Source of the DNA: Mangifera indica
Lineage: Eukaryota > Streptophyta > Magnoliopsida > Sapindales > Anacardiaceae
Assembly: GCF_011075055.1 (NCBI RefSeq)
Contig: NC_058152.1
Span: 2,294,001-2,358,000 of the forward strand
DNA: 64,000 nucleotides
Direction of reading: 5' to 3'
The stretch's first letter is position 1; each line of letters begins with the position of its first letter. Below are positions 33,270 to 47,519 of the stretch, in pieces. The notes beneath the pieces were generated by a model, which was not told the origin of the DNA, did no database searches, and was given only the letters and a program-made list of their open reading frames with translations. A program made the translations under genes and the position numbers.

Positions 33270-34730
33270 GCGCTGAAGGATAATTTGTATAGGATTTGTG
33301 AATTTTGACAAGCATTACCCAAAATCAGAAGCATTTGAAAGTCTATTGTATTCCTTTGGCTTGAGGTTGTGCCTTTAGATTCTATACTGTTTAGTTGCAG
33401 GGTTACAAAAATGGTTGGTGGCAGATGGGTTTTTGAAGCATTCCAACGGGTGGTTTCTTTCTCTCTTTATTCTTTCTTAATTCTGTTTTCTTTTGTTTTT
33501 CTCCATTCAGCCCAAAAAGAAAATAGGGCAAGCAGAGGTGAACCACACCATCACTAAGGAGACATGAGAATTGGGTTTGATATTATTGACGTAGTATGAA
33601 GCTGACCAATACTTTTTGACATTTATCCTGAAATTTGATGTTGGATCTTTGAAATTATTGAGAAACTCCTCTGCGATTCGTCATTCTGTACTTGAATGTG
33701 AACAATGTTTGTGATTCCTAAATTTATTTGTGATTACAAACTCGGTTCTAGGAAACCTAAAACGAGTTTAGTTCAAACGAATTTGAACTTAAGTTCAAGT
33801 TTAAAAGTTAAATATTTTTAAGTTTGAGAAGTTTGAAAATTTTGATACAAATCGATTAAAATGATGTTGTTTTGATTAATATTTATTAAATGTTAAAATT
33901 ATGTTATTTTATTTATTTTTTATTAGATTACAGTATCAAATCGAATTTAAAATTCGGTTTGAGTTTAACTTGAATTGAATTTTTCTTAAGTGAGTTCAAA
34001 TTCAAGCTTAGACCGATTTGAGCCCTAAGTCCAAATTATTTATGGACATCAAGGGGTTATATATTAGTGCAATCTCGGTTTCTAAGTAAGAAGTCGAGGA
34101 CGTTATGGGAAATAATACATTTTTGAAAAATTATATCGAAAAGAGGATCTCTATTCATTTTAATAACACATGTAAGCATCCAAGAGGATACACTCGATTG
34201 TTAAATTTGAGATAATGTTAGATAGACTTATTAACAGATTATTTCTTATTAAAATAATTGGTTTTGAATTATAAAATAACAATTTTCAAATAAATAAAAT
34301 GGAGTTATAATTATAATACAAGAAATTAAATTAAATGTCCAAATATAATGTGTTTAAAGTGAAAATTCCTAATTTTAGAGGATTAAACAGAAATATGACC
34401 TTTGAGGTCGATCTTTTTCGATCAAAATATCAATTTTTGAGTACTATTTTAACAAAAATGAATGTATGTCTCCTCGTCTTCTTCTAGTCCACTGACAAAC
34501 ATTCATGTTATAAATCTCTCGCAATAAAGCCCATAAGAATCACCATATTCGCATCAATACTCAAACTAGCAACAGCAACAATGCTAATAGTTGTAACAAT
34601 GATGAGAGGCCTTTGTGAGTCTCTAGATTGATGAGGTAGAGGGAGTTCATGCATTTGAGCGATTTGAAGATTGTTGGAATAGCCAAATTGCGCAAACGGA
34701 TGAGATAGGCGACTCCTTTGCATTTTCCGG
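33270..34730. other. 3' flank of the bL25 pseudogene and AT-rich repeats
   Basis: The stretch to about 33720 is ordinary non-coding sequence. About 33760-34020 holds AT-rich sequence of the type GAGTTCAAATTCAAGCTTAG that recurs near 9.2, 27.9, 45.6 and 54.8 kb. No gene is supported. Confidence 0.45.
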
Positions 34731-37351
34731 ATCGGACAGCGGTTATGGTCGATTGTTCAACGCTTCCACAGTCAGGTCTTTGCCGGCTTCGTCAAATGCC
34801 GCCACGGCACAGCCGTTGCCATTGCCTCTGCCGTTGCCAGTACGGGATGATAACGGTGAGTCGCGGCTCTTGTCGCCCGGAGATGATGGAGGGAATGGAA
34901 GAAGCTTGGAGGAGAGAGAACGAGATGGCTTTATAGATAGAGATAGAGATAGACTAGATGGAGCTGGCGACGGAGTTTCATCAACAATTTAGAAGTCTTA
35001 TTTTATTTTCTCTGTTTTTAATTCGTATTAGTTCAATTGAATGAATTTAGCATTTTATGCATTTATGGAATGATAATTAATTAATTAATTAATCAATTTA
35101 TGTTTATGATGGAAACTGTTTAACAGTTAATATATGAACTCAGCTTGCATTCCCTTTTAGCTTCTGAAAATTTTTTTATTGCAGCATTAATGGAGACACA
35201 TTTATTATTATTTTTAATGAGCTTTATTTGATTATTCTTCTGATTATATTGTATTCGTATATCAGCGTGTTTTCCGCCGTGTTGAGAGGAAGAAGGCTGG
35301 ATATTTGGAGACAAGGCGAAGAAGGAAAATGCAGCTAGATCTTAATACAATTGAAAGCTCTAGAGAAAACTTCATGCATTATATTCCTGCTAAGAGGGCT
35401 CCTTCTATTTCATTTTCATGTCCCTCACTCAGCCCGCAGAAAATGTGCATTCATAAGATGTTTCAGAATTATTATAATGTTCCTCATGGTAATAAAGTAT
35501 GGTCTGCCCCGGCTATGCTGCATTTAGATATTCCAGGCCTTCCTCCACCTGCATACTTTGATTACACAGCTTTTAGTGCTGATAATTCTCCTTATCAAAG
35601 TCTTCCTTGTATAAGCCCATGTGGAAACCCCGTTAGTCCAACTGGGCCTTCCTCACTTATTAATTCCAAATTGTCCGTGAAACTGCTAGTAATGTTGAAG
35701 TCCACCCCTTACCTCTTCCTCCAGCTTCACCCATTTCTTCACCTTTATCTTCTATTCGACATATTCCAGCTAAACCTGAGCCTCTCCCAATGAATAATCT
35801 GTGGAAAATGGGAAAGCTTATTGGACGGGGTACTTTTGGAAGTGTTTATGTTGCCAGCAATCGGCATATGAATTGTGTGTAATCTTATTGCTAGTTTCTT
35901 CTTTTGATGTAGCAAACACTAAATTTGGCTTTTCCTTTTTGAGAATATATGGTTGCGTATCAATATTGAACTCATTAATTATTGCCTTAACAATCCATAA
36001 TCTGGGATTCCTTTTGTTCTCTCATGTCTGGCCTTAATAATTTTTGGGCTTCATTTGTTTCTCAGCTCACTGGACAAGCAGCTGATCTTTCTTTGAAGGG
36101 AAGCCCATACTGGATGGCTGCAGAGGTAGTTTTTTGCTGCAACACCAATTTGTGCTGGTCTATAGCTTCACAATATTGATATTATTGTTTTCCTTTCAGC
36201 TCATGATGTCAGTCATGCAGAAAGATAGCAACTGTGATCTTGCACTTGCTGTTGATATCTGGAGCTTGGGTTGTACTATAATTGAAATATTTACTGCAAA
36301 ACCTCCATGGAGTGAGTTTGAAGGGGTAAGCATCTACTGTTTCTAAATGTTGCTTAACTTACGAGCTGCAATGGATATATTTGTCTTAAAAGGCCAAGTT
36401 GCTATTCATTCACCTTTTCAAGAAGTCTTAAATATTTTCAGTAGAAATTGGATTGAGTTCAAAATTTGTTTGTAAAGTTTGTTTCCTTGCATTAGTTATT
36501 CTTATTTTCCAGCATTCACTTATTGAAACCTAGAAGGTTTCCATCAATACACATCTTACATTTGTTGCAGAATGGCTTCCTTTTTTTTTTTTTTTGGTAA
36601 TTAAAATTAACTTTCAGAATGGCTTCTTCTGTCCATTGATTTGAAGAGTCCTAAAGGTTTTTTTGTGATTTTCCTACCTTACCCTGTTCTTTTGGCTTTC
36701 CAGGTTTATAATTCATTAATTGATGCTGGATCAATTGATCTTTTGCATTTTTTCCTTGGTATTTCCTTTATTACCTGTCATTAATACCTAATTCTGTGTC
36801 TGATCATATTTCCTGTTTGTGAGTCCTGTTTTCTGTCTTTGGTCTTGACAATGAAAGGTATTGATAGTAAGTTGTACAAGAGATTGGCTTCGGGGGCTCT
36901 GCAATATCAAGGAATTTCAGTAACAGTTGCTTGTATTGATGCAATAAATTGTTTAAAAATCTCTTGTATTGATGCAGGCTGCAGCTATGTTTAACGTTAT
37001 GAAGGATATCCCAACCATACCCGAAAATTTGTCAGCCGAGGGCAAGGATTTTTTGCAATGTTGCTTCCAGAGAAATCCTGCAGAGAGGCCAACTGCCAGC
37101 ATGTTACTAGAACACCGATTATTGAAAAACTCGCAACATGCTGATGTCGCATCTTGCTCTCATTCATTCACTGGGATGAAATTGACTGTAAGCTACCAAT
37201 GAAACTTGCCTTTGATTTTTCTCTTTCCAACAGGATGTTCTCTGTACCCTTTGACAGCCCCAAAGTCCCAGAGAATTGTGACGGTAAAATTGATCAGTAT
37301 CCTCTATACCTAAGCTCACAAAGTCCAACAAAATTGTCTTCTCAAAGGTAG
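34731..37351 (+). pseudogene. MAPKKK3/5-type kinase remnant lacking the catalytic core
   Basis: Recognisable blocks in order. An N-terminal exon from about 34731 has AQPLPLPLPLPVRD, like the family's PQPLPLPE. An exon from 35266 has KVWSAPAMLHLDIPGLPPP and, after a one-base shift near 35673, VHPLPLPPASPISSP, the start of the kinase domain (KMGKLIGRGTFGSVYVASNR) and a stop at 35880-35882. An exon at 36066-36125 has LTGQAADLSLKGSPYWMAAE. Exons at 36200-36325 (DLALAVDIWSLGCTIIEIF) and 36978-37187 (GKDFLQCCFQRNPAERPTAS) follow, and a tail lies at about 37233-37351. Everything between the glycine loop and the activation-loop end is absent: the VAIK Lys, helix C, HRD and DFG. The APE motif reads AAE. 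The product cannot be a kinase. The retained introns show it decayed in place rather than by retroposition. Confidence 0.85.
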
Positions 37352-37807
37352 GACTTACTTTATACTTGTTTTGTCTCTGCAAATCTAGACAATTGAATTC
37401 AGTGCATTGAAGTTGGTAATTCGTTACTCTTGCATGATTGCCACGCATCATTTTTCATCTTCAGTGAGAATGATCTATGATCCTCTGTTGGAACTTCCAA
37501 CTTAGAGTTTGCATTTGATAATTCTCCATGTTCATTCTACGATGATCTTCCTAGTATATGTCCTCTACGCATCAAGGACAGCACACACAGCTCATATATG
37601 GAGGAAATGGAGGTTATTCTATCATATATTGTCACTGTGTCAATTGATTCTGTAATAGAATAACTTAGGAAGATAGAGCTTGTGGGGATTGATTGATCAA
37701 GCCTCTTGAAGTCTGAACAGTTTGTAATCACATCCTTCCTTGAAGCAAAAGTATGTTTTGGTAGAGTAAAAGTAGAAGCAGGTTTTTGTGCTCCAATACT
37801 TAAAAAT
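37352..37807. other. 3' flank of the MAPKKK remnant
   Basis: Non-coding. It may carry remnants of the kinase C-terminal region, but nothing can be aligned with confidence. The last nine bases, CTTAAAAAT, are the probable left target duplication of the foldback element. Confidence 0.4.
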
Positions 37808-38561
37808 GGCCAAAGGACTATTTCCCACCCAAGGTATGCTTTTTCTGCAAATTCCTACCCGTTAACTTTGAAAAGCTTGTTTACCTACCCATGGGCTATT
37901 AAAAAAAACAGCAGATTGACGGATTTAGGGGCAAAATCGTCATTTTATCTATAATATTAAAAATAAACTTAAATTTAATTTATTTTTTACCCTCAAATCC
38001 CAAAAACTAACACTTTTCCCCTAACCCAAGTTTTCAACAACTACATATTCTCTCCTAGGGTTTCCAAATTCAGATCCAATTTTTTCGGCGACGATCGGCG
38101 CTCTCCAAGCACCTACGCTCTCTCCCCGACGGCCCCTCCTTCCGACTGTGTGGCCTCCGACGCTCCTAGGCATCGTCATCTACGAAGACGACGCGTCTTC
38201 GTCGAGATTCGTCTCTGATGAAGACGCGTCATCTTCATCGACAATGACGCCTAGGAGCGTCGGAGGCCGCAAGGTTGGAAGGAGATGTCGTTGGGAAGGG
38301 AGAGTAGGTGCTTGGAGAGCACCAGTCGTCACCGAAAAAATTGAATATGAAGTTTGAAAACCCTAGGGGGAAAAATGTAGTTTTTGAAAACTTAGGTTGG
38401 GGGGAAAGTGTTAGTTTTTAGGGTTTGGAGGAGGGGAAATGATATGACCAACAGACTCAGTTAAGTTTAACGGCCCATGGGTGGGTAAATAGGTTTTTCA
38501 AAGTTAACGAAAGAAACTTTGAGAATTCATCATAGTTTGGATGGAAAATAGTCCTTTGGCC
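37808..38561. mobile_element. Long foldback MULE-like element, family A copy 2
   Basis: 754 bp, starting GGCCAAAGGACTATTTCCCA and ending AAAATAGTCCTTTGGCC. Nearly the whole element is one inverted repeat with arms of roughly 340 bp. Paired blocks include CCGTTAACTTTGAAAA, ACCCATGGGC, AAAAACTAACACTTT, CTCTCCAAGCACCTAC and GGCCTCCGACGCTCCTAGG. The loop is short and carries GACGCGTCTTCGTCGAG. Flanking 9-mers are CTTAAAAAT and ATTAAAAAT (8/9), a Mutator-sized duplication. No transposase is encoded. A transcript would fold into a long near-perfect hairpin. Confidence 0.85.
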
Positions 38562-39258
38562 ATTAAAAATCTATGCATATGTATATTAATATTTTACATC
38601 TGTGTATTATACTAATATTTTCTTTTTGATATTTTACAAGATGTTATTTTTAAAAGATAAATCCATATTTTACGGTAGGAATGATCGGAGTTTTATGATA
38701 TTTTATTACGTGTTAATATCTAGTGATTAATAGATATTTTTTCCTAAGCCTACGTAGGTCGCGGCAAATGTGATTTCTCAAAATTTTTTATTTGAATTAG
38801 AATTTAATGAATTTGATTTTAAATAATTGAATTTTTTTTTTTTTTTTACAAACGGTTGATTCTGGTATTATAATTTAATTTTTAATATACGTACTTTAAA
38901 TAAAATATTAATAAGTTTAATTTTCTAAATTTGAAAATGATTTCTTTCCTGTATTGAAGTTTTAACCGTTAGATTGGATAGCTTCTCGCACCGTCAAACG
39001 GCTGAGCTTTGATTCAAACATGAAAAGAAATCACTTTACTTTTTACAAATGGGTATTCAAATCAATTGTTTATGGTCAAATAAAGTCTATCTGTGCATTG
39101 GCTAGGTCTTTTTATTCATATTAAAAAAAAAAGAAAAGAATATTCTTTCGCTTTACAGTGTCCTCCAGCCCAGTTAAGCCTACTGCATTCACGTGGTTAC
39201 ACTTGCCCTTCCGCATCTATACTTTCTTTCACTTTCCTGAACATACCATAGAGAGAAA
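38562..39258. other. AT-rich intergenic DNA and promoter of the small Cys-rich gene
   Basis: AT-rich sequence with poly-T near 38836-38848. From about 39150 composition becomes more balanced, with CCTTCCGCATC and CTTTCACTTTCC leader-like stretches directly ahead of the ATG at 39259. Confidence 0.4.
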
Positions 39259-39501
39259 ATGGAACCGCCGGCACCACAAAGCATGAATTTCCAGGCCAAA
39301 GAAGATGAACAAGACAAAGTTATCAATGAATGGTATGTGTCCTTACTCCTTATCTTCTATCTTTTTTTTTTTACCCTTTTCTTTATTCATCCTAATCAGC
39401 GGGTAATAAGTTCAATTGATTTTTTGGGATGCAGCTGTTCTTGCTGTTTTGACTGCTCAGAGAGCTGCCTTGACTATTTGTGTTGTTACAATCTCTGTTA
39501 G
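39259..39501 (+). CDS. Small Cys-rich C-terminal protein, CYSTM-like (tentative)
   Basis: Two exons, 39259-39332 and 39435-39501, join in phase (TG|C) to a 46-residue protein. The N-terminal half is hydrophilic (MEPPAPQSMNFQAKEDEQDK). The C-terminal half contains nine Cys among aromatic and Leu residues (CCSCCFDCSES, DYLCCYNLC). A polar Pro/Gln-bearing head with a terminal Cys-rich hydrophobic module is the design of plant CYSTM stress proteins, which associate with membranes. The match is by architecture only. The intron has a standard donor (GTATGT) and acceptor (TTGGGATGCAG), and CT-rich leader sequence precedes the ATG. Reading through the intron without splicing also stays open to the same stop (80 residues). 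A decayed gene or chance ORF cannot be excluded. Confidence 0.5.
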   Translation: MEPPAPQSMNFQAKEDEQDKVINEWYVSLLLIFYLFFFTLFFIHPNQRVISSIDFLGCSCSCCFDCSESCLDYLCCYNLC

Positions 39502-42386
39502 ATTGTTTGATGGGGTGATTAAAGACTTAATTGTAGTTGGAAATTCCATAATAACATTTGAAAAGAACAGCTTGAGCTCCCTCCTTTGTAAAATTAATTT
39601 TATGTTTTCTACTGCAGATTCTCCATATCTCTTTCTGTTTGTTCTTCAAAAGAGTCCATGTTTTTCAAATTTGTATAAGAACAAATGGATTATTAAGGTG
39701 CAATAAACTAAATGGTAAAGTTGAACCTCGACAGAGGCATCTTACTCTATATTCTAACAAACCAGTGCCATGTAATGTATAACTGCAATTGTGCATTTAA
39801 CTCATGTATAGAGTGACAATTTGACCGATGGAAAGGGGATTCATGATAAAAGGGGGAATGAAAATAACTAAAATTTTCATAATAGGAATCAAAGTGGAGA
39901 CAAGGATAAATATATTTGTGATCCATCTCTCTTCGGTTTGTCATATCTCTTACATTATCTCTAAACCCTTACATATTACATTATCTTTGAAAGTTTTAAA
40001 TTTTTACAAATATTTCTTAACTCCTTATAAATATTGTATTATTTTTTCTAGCAGAAATGATAAGAAAAGTGTGGAGAATTTTTTCCATAAGAAAGTGGGG
40101 AGAAATTTACCCTAAGGGAAGAAGACAGGGATTTTCTGTCATCCCTGTCTTCCATACAAGGATGAGAAAGGGAATATGAACAAGGATATAGATATTTAGT
40201 CCTACCTGTCCCGTTGCCATTTCTATCGTTGTATGATATCATGTCAATCTTGGAGAAGCTATACAACTTTCTTTATCACTAACTCGAAGGTATTGCTTTA
40301 TTCTTATCACGAACGTAGGCCATATTTGGGCTAACTATTCATAGACGACTCTTGGAGACCTGGAGTCGGAGGCAGAGCTGATGGGTTGTTTGTGAATTGT
40401 AATAGCACTACAGATTACTTTAACCTGGATAATCAAATCAAATTGCTGGCTGATTTTTAATACCCCAATTGGAGCCATAATGTTAAATAAATGGAAATAC
40501 ACTTATAAATTGACATTGTCAAAGACCACTAACCTCAAGTTGGAAAATGCATACAGAGCTTGGAATAAATGGAATATAGTCATAAAAATCTACACACAGA
40601 CCCACCAGAATTTTCTTGGATTCAGTAGTGCTTTTGTATATCTTCATTCTGTTGGACCAGACTCAGAAAAACATAATTTCTTTTGAAGAATTTCAGCCAG
40701 GGTAGAGAACCTGATAGAGCATCTTATGATACCGCACACTTGAGTTTACCATCTTCACTTTTACTTCTTTTCACTTAGAACATAAACTATGAAAAAGAGT
40801 CTTTCATAATCATTGCACTAATTAAGTCAAAATTTTAATTTTGAAACATCGTCAAAGACAATTTGAATCTTTACTCTTATATTTGGAATCTCACTCTTTT
40901 GTCATTCAAGTTATTCTTAGAGGCATGTCAGCCTATTTTGACTTAAAAACAAATTAAACATGTGCATTAGGGAAATATTTTTGAATTGAGCTATTGCCTA
41001 ACAGTGAATCCAAAACTATGGCAATATGAGCCACATTAGCTTAGTGGACTTGACCAACTTTGCATAAATACCAGCTGGTTCGCTGAGCCTTGCAGTGCTA
41101 TACACCTTGGTATCCCAATATGAGATGTGATTGTTTGACTTCAAATAATAAAGTAGAGTCCTCCAAATCCTGGGTGGCAAAGATATATTTTTGATACTTT
41201 TTCCACTGAAATACAACAGGTGACAGCTTTAGTCCATGCCAAAATTTGCAACCAGAGTATCAACATTCTAGGTTTGCCCCACCAGAAGTTAGCAATTTTT
41301 GAGTTGAGATCTGAGCCAGCTTGTATTGAAGAGAAGAGTCATAGGACAGCTAGCTAGGTTCAGTTTGATTGGGCTGTAATACATGTAACAGCAATCTGTA
41401 ACTAAAGTTTAGTGGGAAAGGCAGGGGTGAGCGTGGTTTTGAAACCGTGACGACATCAAATTTTTGACTTACGTGCAGTGTTGGATCCATGATTTCACCT
41501 GTTAAATGTGATCAGTTCAATCCCAAAAAGATGATCGGACTCAAATAAGGGTTCCTCTTTAACCTTCGGTACGGTCCAGTACTCTCCAAAGTCAAATGGC
41601 TAGGCCCATCTCCCAATTTTTGGTATTTGTATTGTGCTCTTTCTCAACAACTTTATTTATTACTCTGCTGGTATTGAAATATCTTGTATCAAAGTCTTTG
41701 ATAGATTTGTCTCACCAGCCCCCATCTAATCTGCATGCGCATATTCCACTACTTAATTACAAATTAACACATTTAGGTAGGACTTTCGGCATTAAAAATA
41801 TTATTTCTATCAAGAGGAGATAGTTTTTCTCATGTAAACTTTAGTTATCTCAAGGATGAATCTTCTAATGGCACAAAAGAGAGTGACAGTCGTCACTTCG
41901 AAGTGCAAATTTTCTTCCCACATGAAAATATAAGTCAAAGTTGAGAGTGTAGTTACTCGCTAGAAGTTATTATTAGTAAATTTTATTTTAGTCATACCAT
42001 CTCTTTAGGGGTAAATTCGACTATATTCAACAGGTGAAACTCTAAGTCGAATGACAAATTCTATAACCAATAACTATTTTTACTACCACTATATTGTTAA
42101 AATATTACTCTTATTTTGAAATTTTTTTCTTTTATCACTCAAACTACTTTTTATGAGCAAAAGCTATCATTGTTATTCTTTAGAGGATCGTATCATCAAA
42201 CCACTAAGAGAATTTCAATTGTCTTTTCATGAAGTGGGATTAGCTGAGTTCTTCCCCCATCAGCAAAATTTATGGAATTGTGCCAAACTCAATGACAGTG
42301 ACAACTTAAGTGGCTTTGCCACTCTTCAGGTTCAAAAATCCTAATCAGAATTGGCAGTTGCATTTATCCTTTGGTCAAATTTTGTG
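39502..42386. other. Intergenic DNA
   Basis: About 39502-40300 is probably 3' flank of the small gene. The remainder is unassigned sequence with dispersed-repeat fragments near 40855-40930 and 41985-42135 (TTTTATCACTCAAACTAC-type, related to 12.4 and 55.5 kb). No gene is supported. Confidence 0.45.
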
Positions 42387-42394
42387 TATAAATT
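42387..42394 (+). promoter_or_regulatory. TATA box of the peroxidase gene
   Basis: TATAAATT lies 51 bp before the peroxidase start codon. Transcription would start near 42418, giving a leader of only about 20 nt. Confidence 0.55.
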
Positions 42395-42437
42395 TCCCCT
42401 ACTTCTGACTGCTTGTCACTCCATTTTCTTTGAAGAT

Positions 42438-44293
<1,856 letters not shown>

Positions 44294-44569
44294 AAACAGC
44301 AGCGTTTGCAGAATAAATGTGTTAATTAAGTTGAAATGCATGTTTGTATGTATCCAGTTAATTAGCTTCAGCAGCAAGCAACATGAAGCTAATGCTTGAT
44401 TACTAGTGTTAATTTCATGGTTTAGTATCCTACTATATATGACTTGAACGTGTAAAATCTCTACAATATATAACTAATTAGCATGTGCATGTATCGCACA
44501 ATGGATCTTCAATGAAGCCGCTTCAATTCATCATGTTTGTGGCCGCTTTGTAGTTGTGTCTTCATCTGG

Positions 44570-44894
44570 GAGGTGGGAGGGAGCGTCGATAGATGAAAAG
44601 CCAGTTGGAGAATGGTTATTGGAGAAAGAAAGGGAATGAATAAAACCCTAAGAAAGAAAATATAACTTTTTAAATTTTGAGATGAAGGACATCGTTAACT
44701 TTTTAAACTAAGAGAATGAAATAAGATAAAATTTTAGTTTTTTAATATTATTAGTTAAATAACGTTTTTACCCTTATAATTAGCAATAAGTTTTAACAAA
44801 AATTGAACAACAGATGAATGTTTAAATTTTTAAAATTTTGTAAATAAGAGTTTGAAAATTGACCAAACTTTGGGTGGGAATAAGTCTTTTGGCC
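44570..44894. mobile_element. Foldback element, right arm only (family A)
   Basis: Ends GGGAATAAGTCTTTTGGCC. Inward it shows the family's TTAACAAAAATTGAA, GTTTTTACCCTTATAA and AAATATAACTTTTTAAA blocks. The matching left arm is not present next to it, so it is truncated. The left limit is approximate. Confidence 0.55.
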
Positions 44895-46070
44895 TCTGTA
44901 AATTGCATAATAAATCAAATTTGCAAAGTGAACAAGTTCTTCACGTTTAAAAAAGAAAAAACAAAATTTTAATGAAAACAAACATGCCCTTTATGCGTCA
45001 ATTCAAAACAAAGGTAACACAAAACATCTCATGTCCGCTTTCATTAGAGTAGTATTATTAGTATAAATAATAAACATAAATTTAAATATAAATAATGATA
45101 TATTTATATATGATTAAATATTATTTTATCTCTAATTTAAAATAACTCAATTATATAATAACATGTTATTATATATACTTAAATTTGTATATATTATTGT
45201 GCACATACTCTTTTGGAGTAGCCACATTAACATCGCCTTGTAGCCTTCTCGTTTATCATATTGGGTACATGGTGCTCACATCATTGATCATACCCTGTAC
45301 AAGAAATGAGTTTATGGATGGATGGTTTTCAAGTGCATTTAGTTTAGATAATTTCTTATTACAAAAATAAAAAATTATCACAAAAAATATTACTATATTT
45401 AACAAAATTTAAATATCTTAAAAATTATAGAGTATAATTATTTTATACTATTATTTATATTACTTTTATATTAATTAAAAATAAAAATATTTCTGTATAA
45501 AAAAAGTATAAAATTGTAACAAAATTAACTTAAGATAAAGATGATAATCAGATTACCTTTATACATTATTACATCACTTAGAAGTATGGCTAGATTTTCA
45601 GTGAGTTTGCTTGAGTTCGAAATGAGTTTTGCTTAAACAAAATTAAATAGAAAATAAGGTAAATAAACACAAATCCGAGTACTAGTTAGGAAGTAGTAGA
45701 GAAAACAAACCTAAACAAAGATTGTGCTTGAGTTAGGTGCGAACCAATCATGAACTCTTGAATTGCGAAATGAGCTAAACACAAACTAGTGTTTTTTCAT
45801 ACCCAACAAGCCCACCTAAAAATAAACTTTATTTTATTTGGATTTGATTTTATTCGAATCCAACTCTACATAAAAGATTATTTTGATATTTTATTAATAA
45901 TATGTTACCTTGAACCAAACCCAGGTTAACTGAAAGTGAGGCTCCAATCAAAGAGGATTATTCTTTTAACTAAATTAAGGATTTATAACAATACAGCCAC
46001 AACTGTTTCATTTCTTTCAAACAAAAACACACGTAATTACGTTGGAAATTCAATGCTTCAAACGGGAGTT
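44895..46070. other. Intergenic DNA between peroxidase and patatin-like loci
   Basis: Contains a family B MITE at about 45045-45215 and, at about 45585-45880, a dispersed repeat (AACTCTTGAATTGCGAAATG, AACAAGCCCACC) resembling 9.19-9.53 kb. No gene is seen. Confidence 0.45.
45045..45215. repeat. Family B palindromic MITE
   Basis: The core is TATTATTTTATCTCTAATTT then AACTCAATTATATAATAACA. Arms such as TTAGTATAAATAATA pair with the complement of the right side. Non-coding; limits approximate. Confidence 0.5.
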
Positions 46071-46876
46071 TCAATGGACTTGTCGGAGCCTGAGCTTTCG
46101 TTGCTCTGAGAGCAGTTTGGCAAAACTTTCAGGAGCTTCTTCATTGGTACCCGCTCCCTCAATTTTCTCAAACCTGCCTGTCTCCAAGTTCTCTTTTGAA
46201 ACTTGCTCCTTCAACAAATTACTTCCAATCTCTAAAAGCTTTTCCATGTCCTCCGTAGTCGAAATATCAACCGATGCCACATCACCAGTTAGTGTGTCAA
46301 CCTGTACAAGCATGAAACCACCACCAGAATCACGATGAGCAAGTAGAAAATTAACAATGAAAATAAGTGATGTTTCCACCTGAATTCGAAGGTAGTTGTT
46401 ATAAGAACCAGAGCACTGAAAAAGTGTGGAGACATGGAAATCAACCATATCAGAGCTTGCATCCCTGAAAATATCGAGTAACGTTGTTCTGCCGAAGTCA
46501 TAGACCCACTGGAGCAAGCCCCATCTGGAGGCCATGGCTGCGTCGTATTTTTGCTCTTCCTTGGCTGTTCCAGTGCCAAGTGAAAGCACTAGCATCTGTG
46601 CGCTCACCGTTGGATTTATGCCTGAAAACTCTAATGGCTTTTGCTTGAAGATCTCCTTTGAAATATGGCTTATTGGTATCATCGTCTACAATATTAAATC
46701 CAGGCGTTACATGGTTTCGGTCAGTCCTAAAACCGGGGCAGATCAGCCGATTTCGATTAATTTAACAATAAACTAGTATACCATGGTTTAGGTTATATAT
46801 AAATATTAACTAATTTGAAATTTGATAAACTTAATAAATCAGTTGAATCAAAAAAATAGTTTAATTCAATTAAGGA

Positions 46877-47045
46877 GCAATGCTATCTATACATATTTTG
46901 AATACATAAATAAGTATATACATAATATGTTATTATATGATTAGATATTATTTTATTTTTAACTTAAGATCTTTCAATTATATGATAACATATTATATGT
47001 ATATTCATTTATGTATTCAAAAGTGTATATATATAATTTTATTAT
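46877..47045. repeat. Family B palindromic MITE in a patatin intron
   Basis: Left arm TTTTGAATACATAAATAAGT and, on the opposite strand, right arm TTTTGAATACATAAATGAAT form long inverted repeats. They surround the core TATTATTTTATTTTTAACTT. It lies in the intron between the exons at 47252-47413 and 46380-46685. This is the clearest copy for defining the family's ends. Confidence 0.65.
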
Positions 47046-47519
47046 TTTGAAAATGAGATGAATATTTAATATTATTCAAGAAATACAAAATAGTTTGGAA
47101 ATACATTGAATTGATTGGTTGAATCGATTGAAACATAAATCAACGAGACAACTAATTCAACCATCAATATGGTTAAAAACATTGTCTTGAGCGCGTACTG
47201 CAACATGATAAAAGCATCATATTATATAATTTGCCAATGCATGCTACTTACAGGATTTTTCGCAGCAACTTCTCCATCAACAAGATCAAAACTACGGGTT
47301 TCTTGGGTCTCATCCCTAATCTCAAAGTAGTGTGCTGGGAAATAAGTGGGAGCTGCAGAGGTACTGATGCATATATCAGCCAACCGAGCATTCTTCAAAG
47401 CATTTTCTTTCGCCTATACATAATTTTCAATATCACTGGTGATTAATACGGGATTTCTCATATCCTGGTAATTTAATTGTTAAAATTTTCCATTCCTGAG
47501 TTAACATTAATTACAAATA

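Noticed and set aside
38148..38357. ORF rich in Asp/Ser/Arg inside the foldback element
   Set aside because: It is created by the palindromic centre; other copies of the element do not keep the frame open.
46042..46338. Plus-strand ORF of 98 residues over the last patatin exon
   Set aside because: The minus strand encodes recognisable patatin C-terminal sequence in the same place with proper splice sites.
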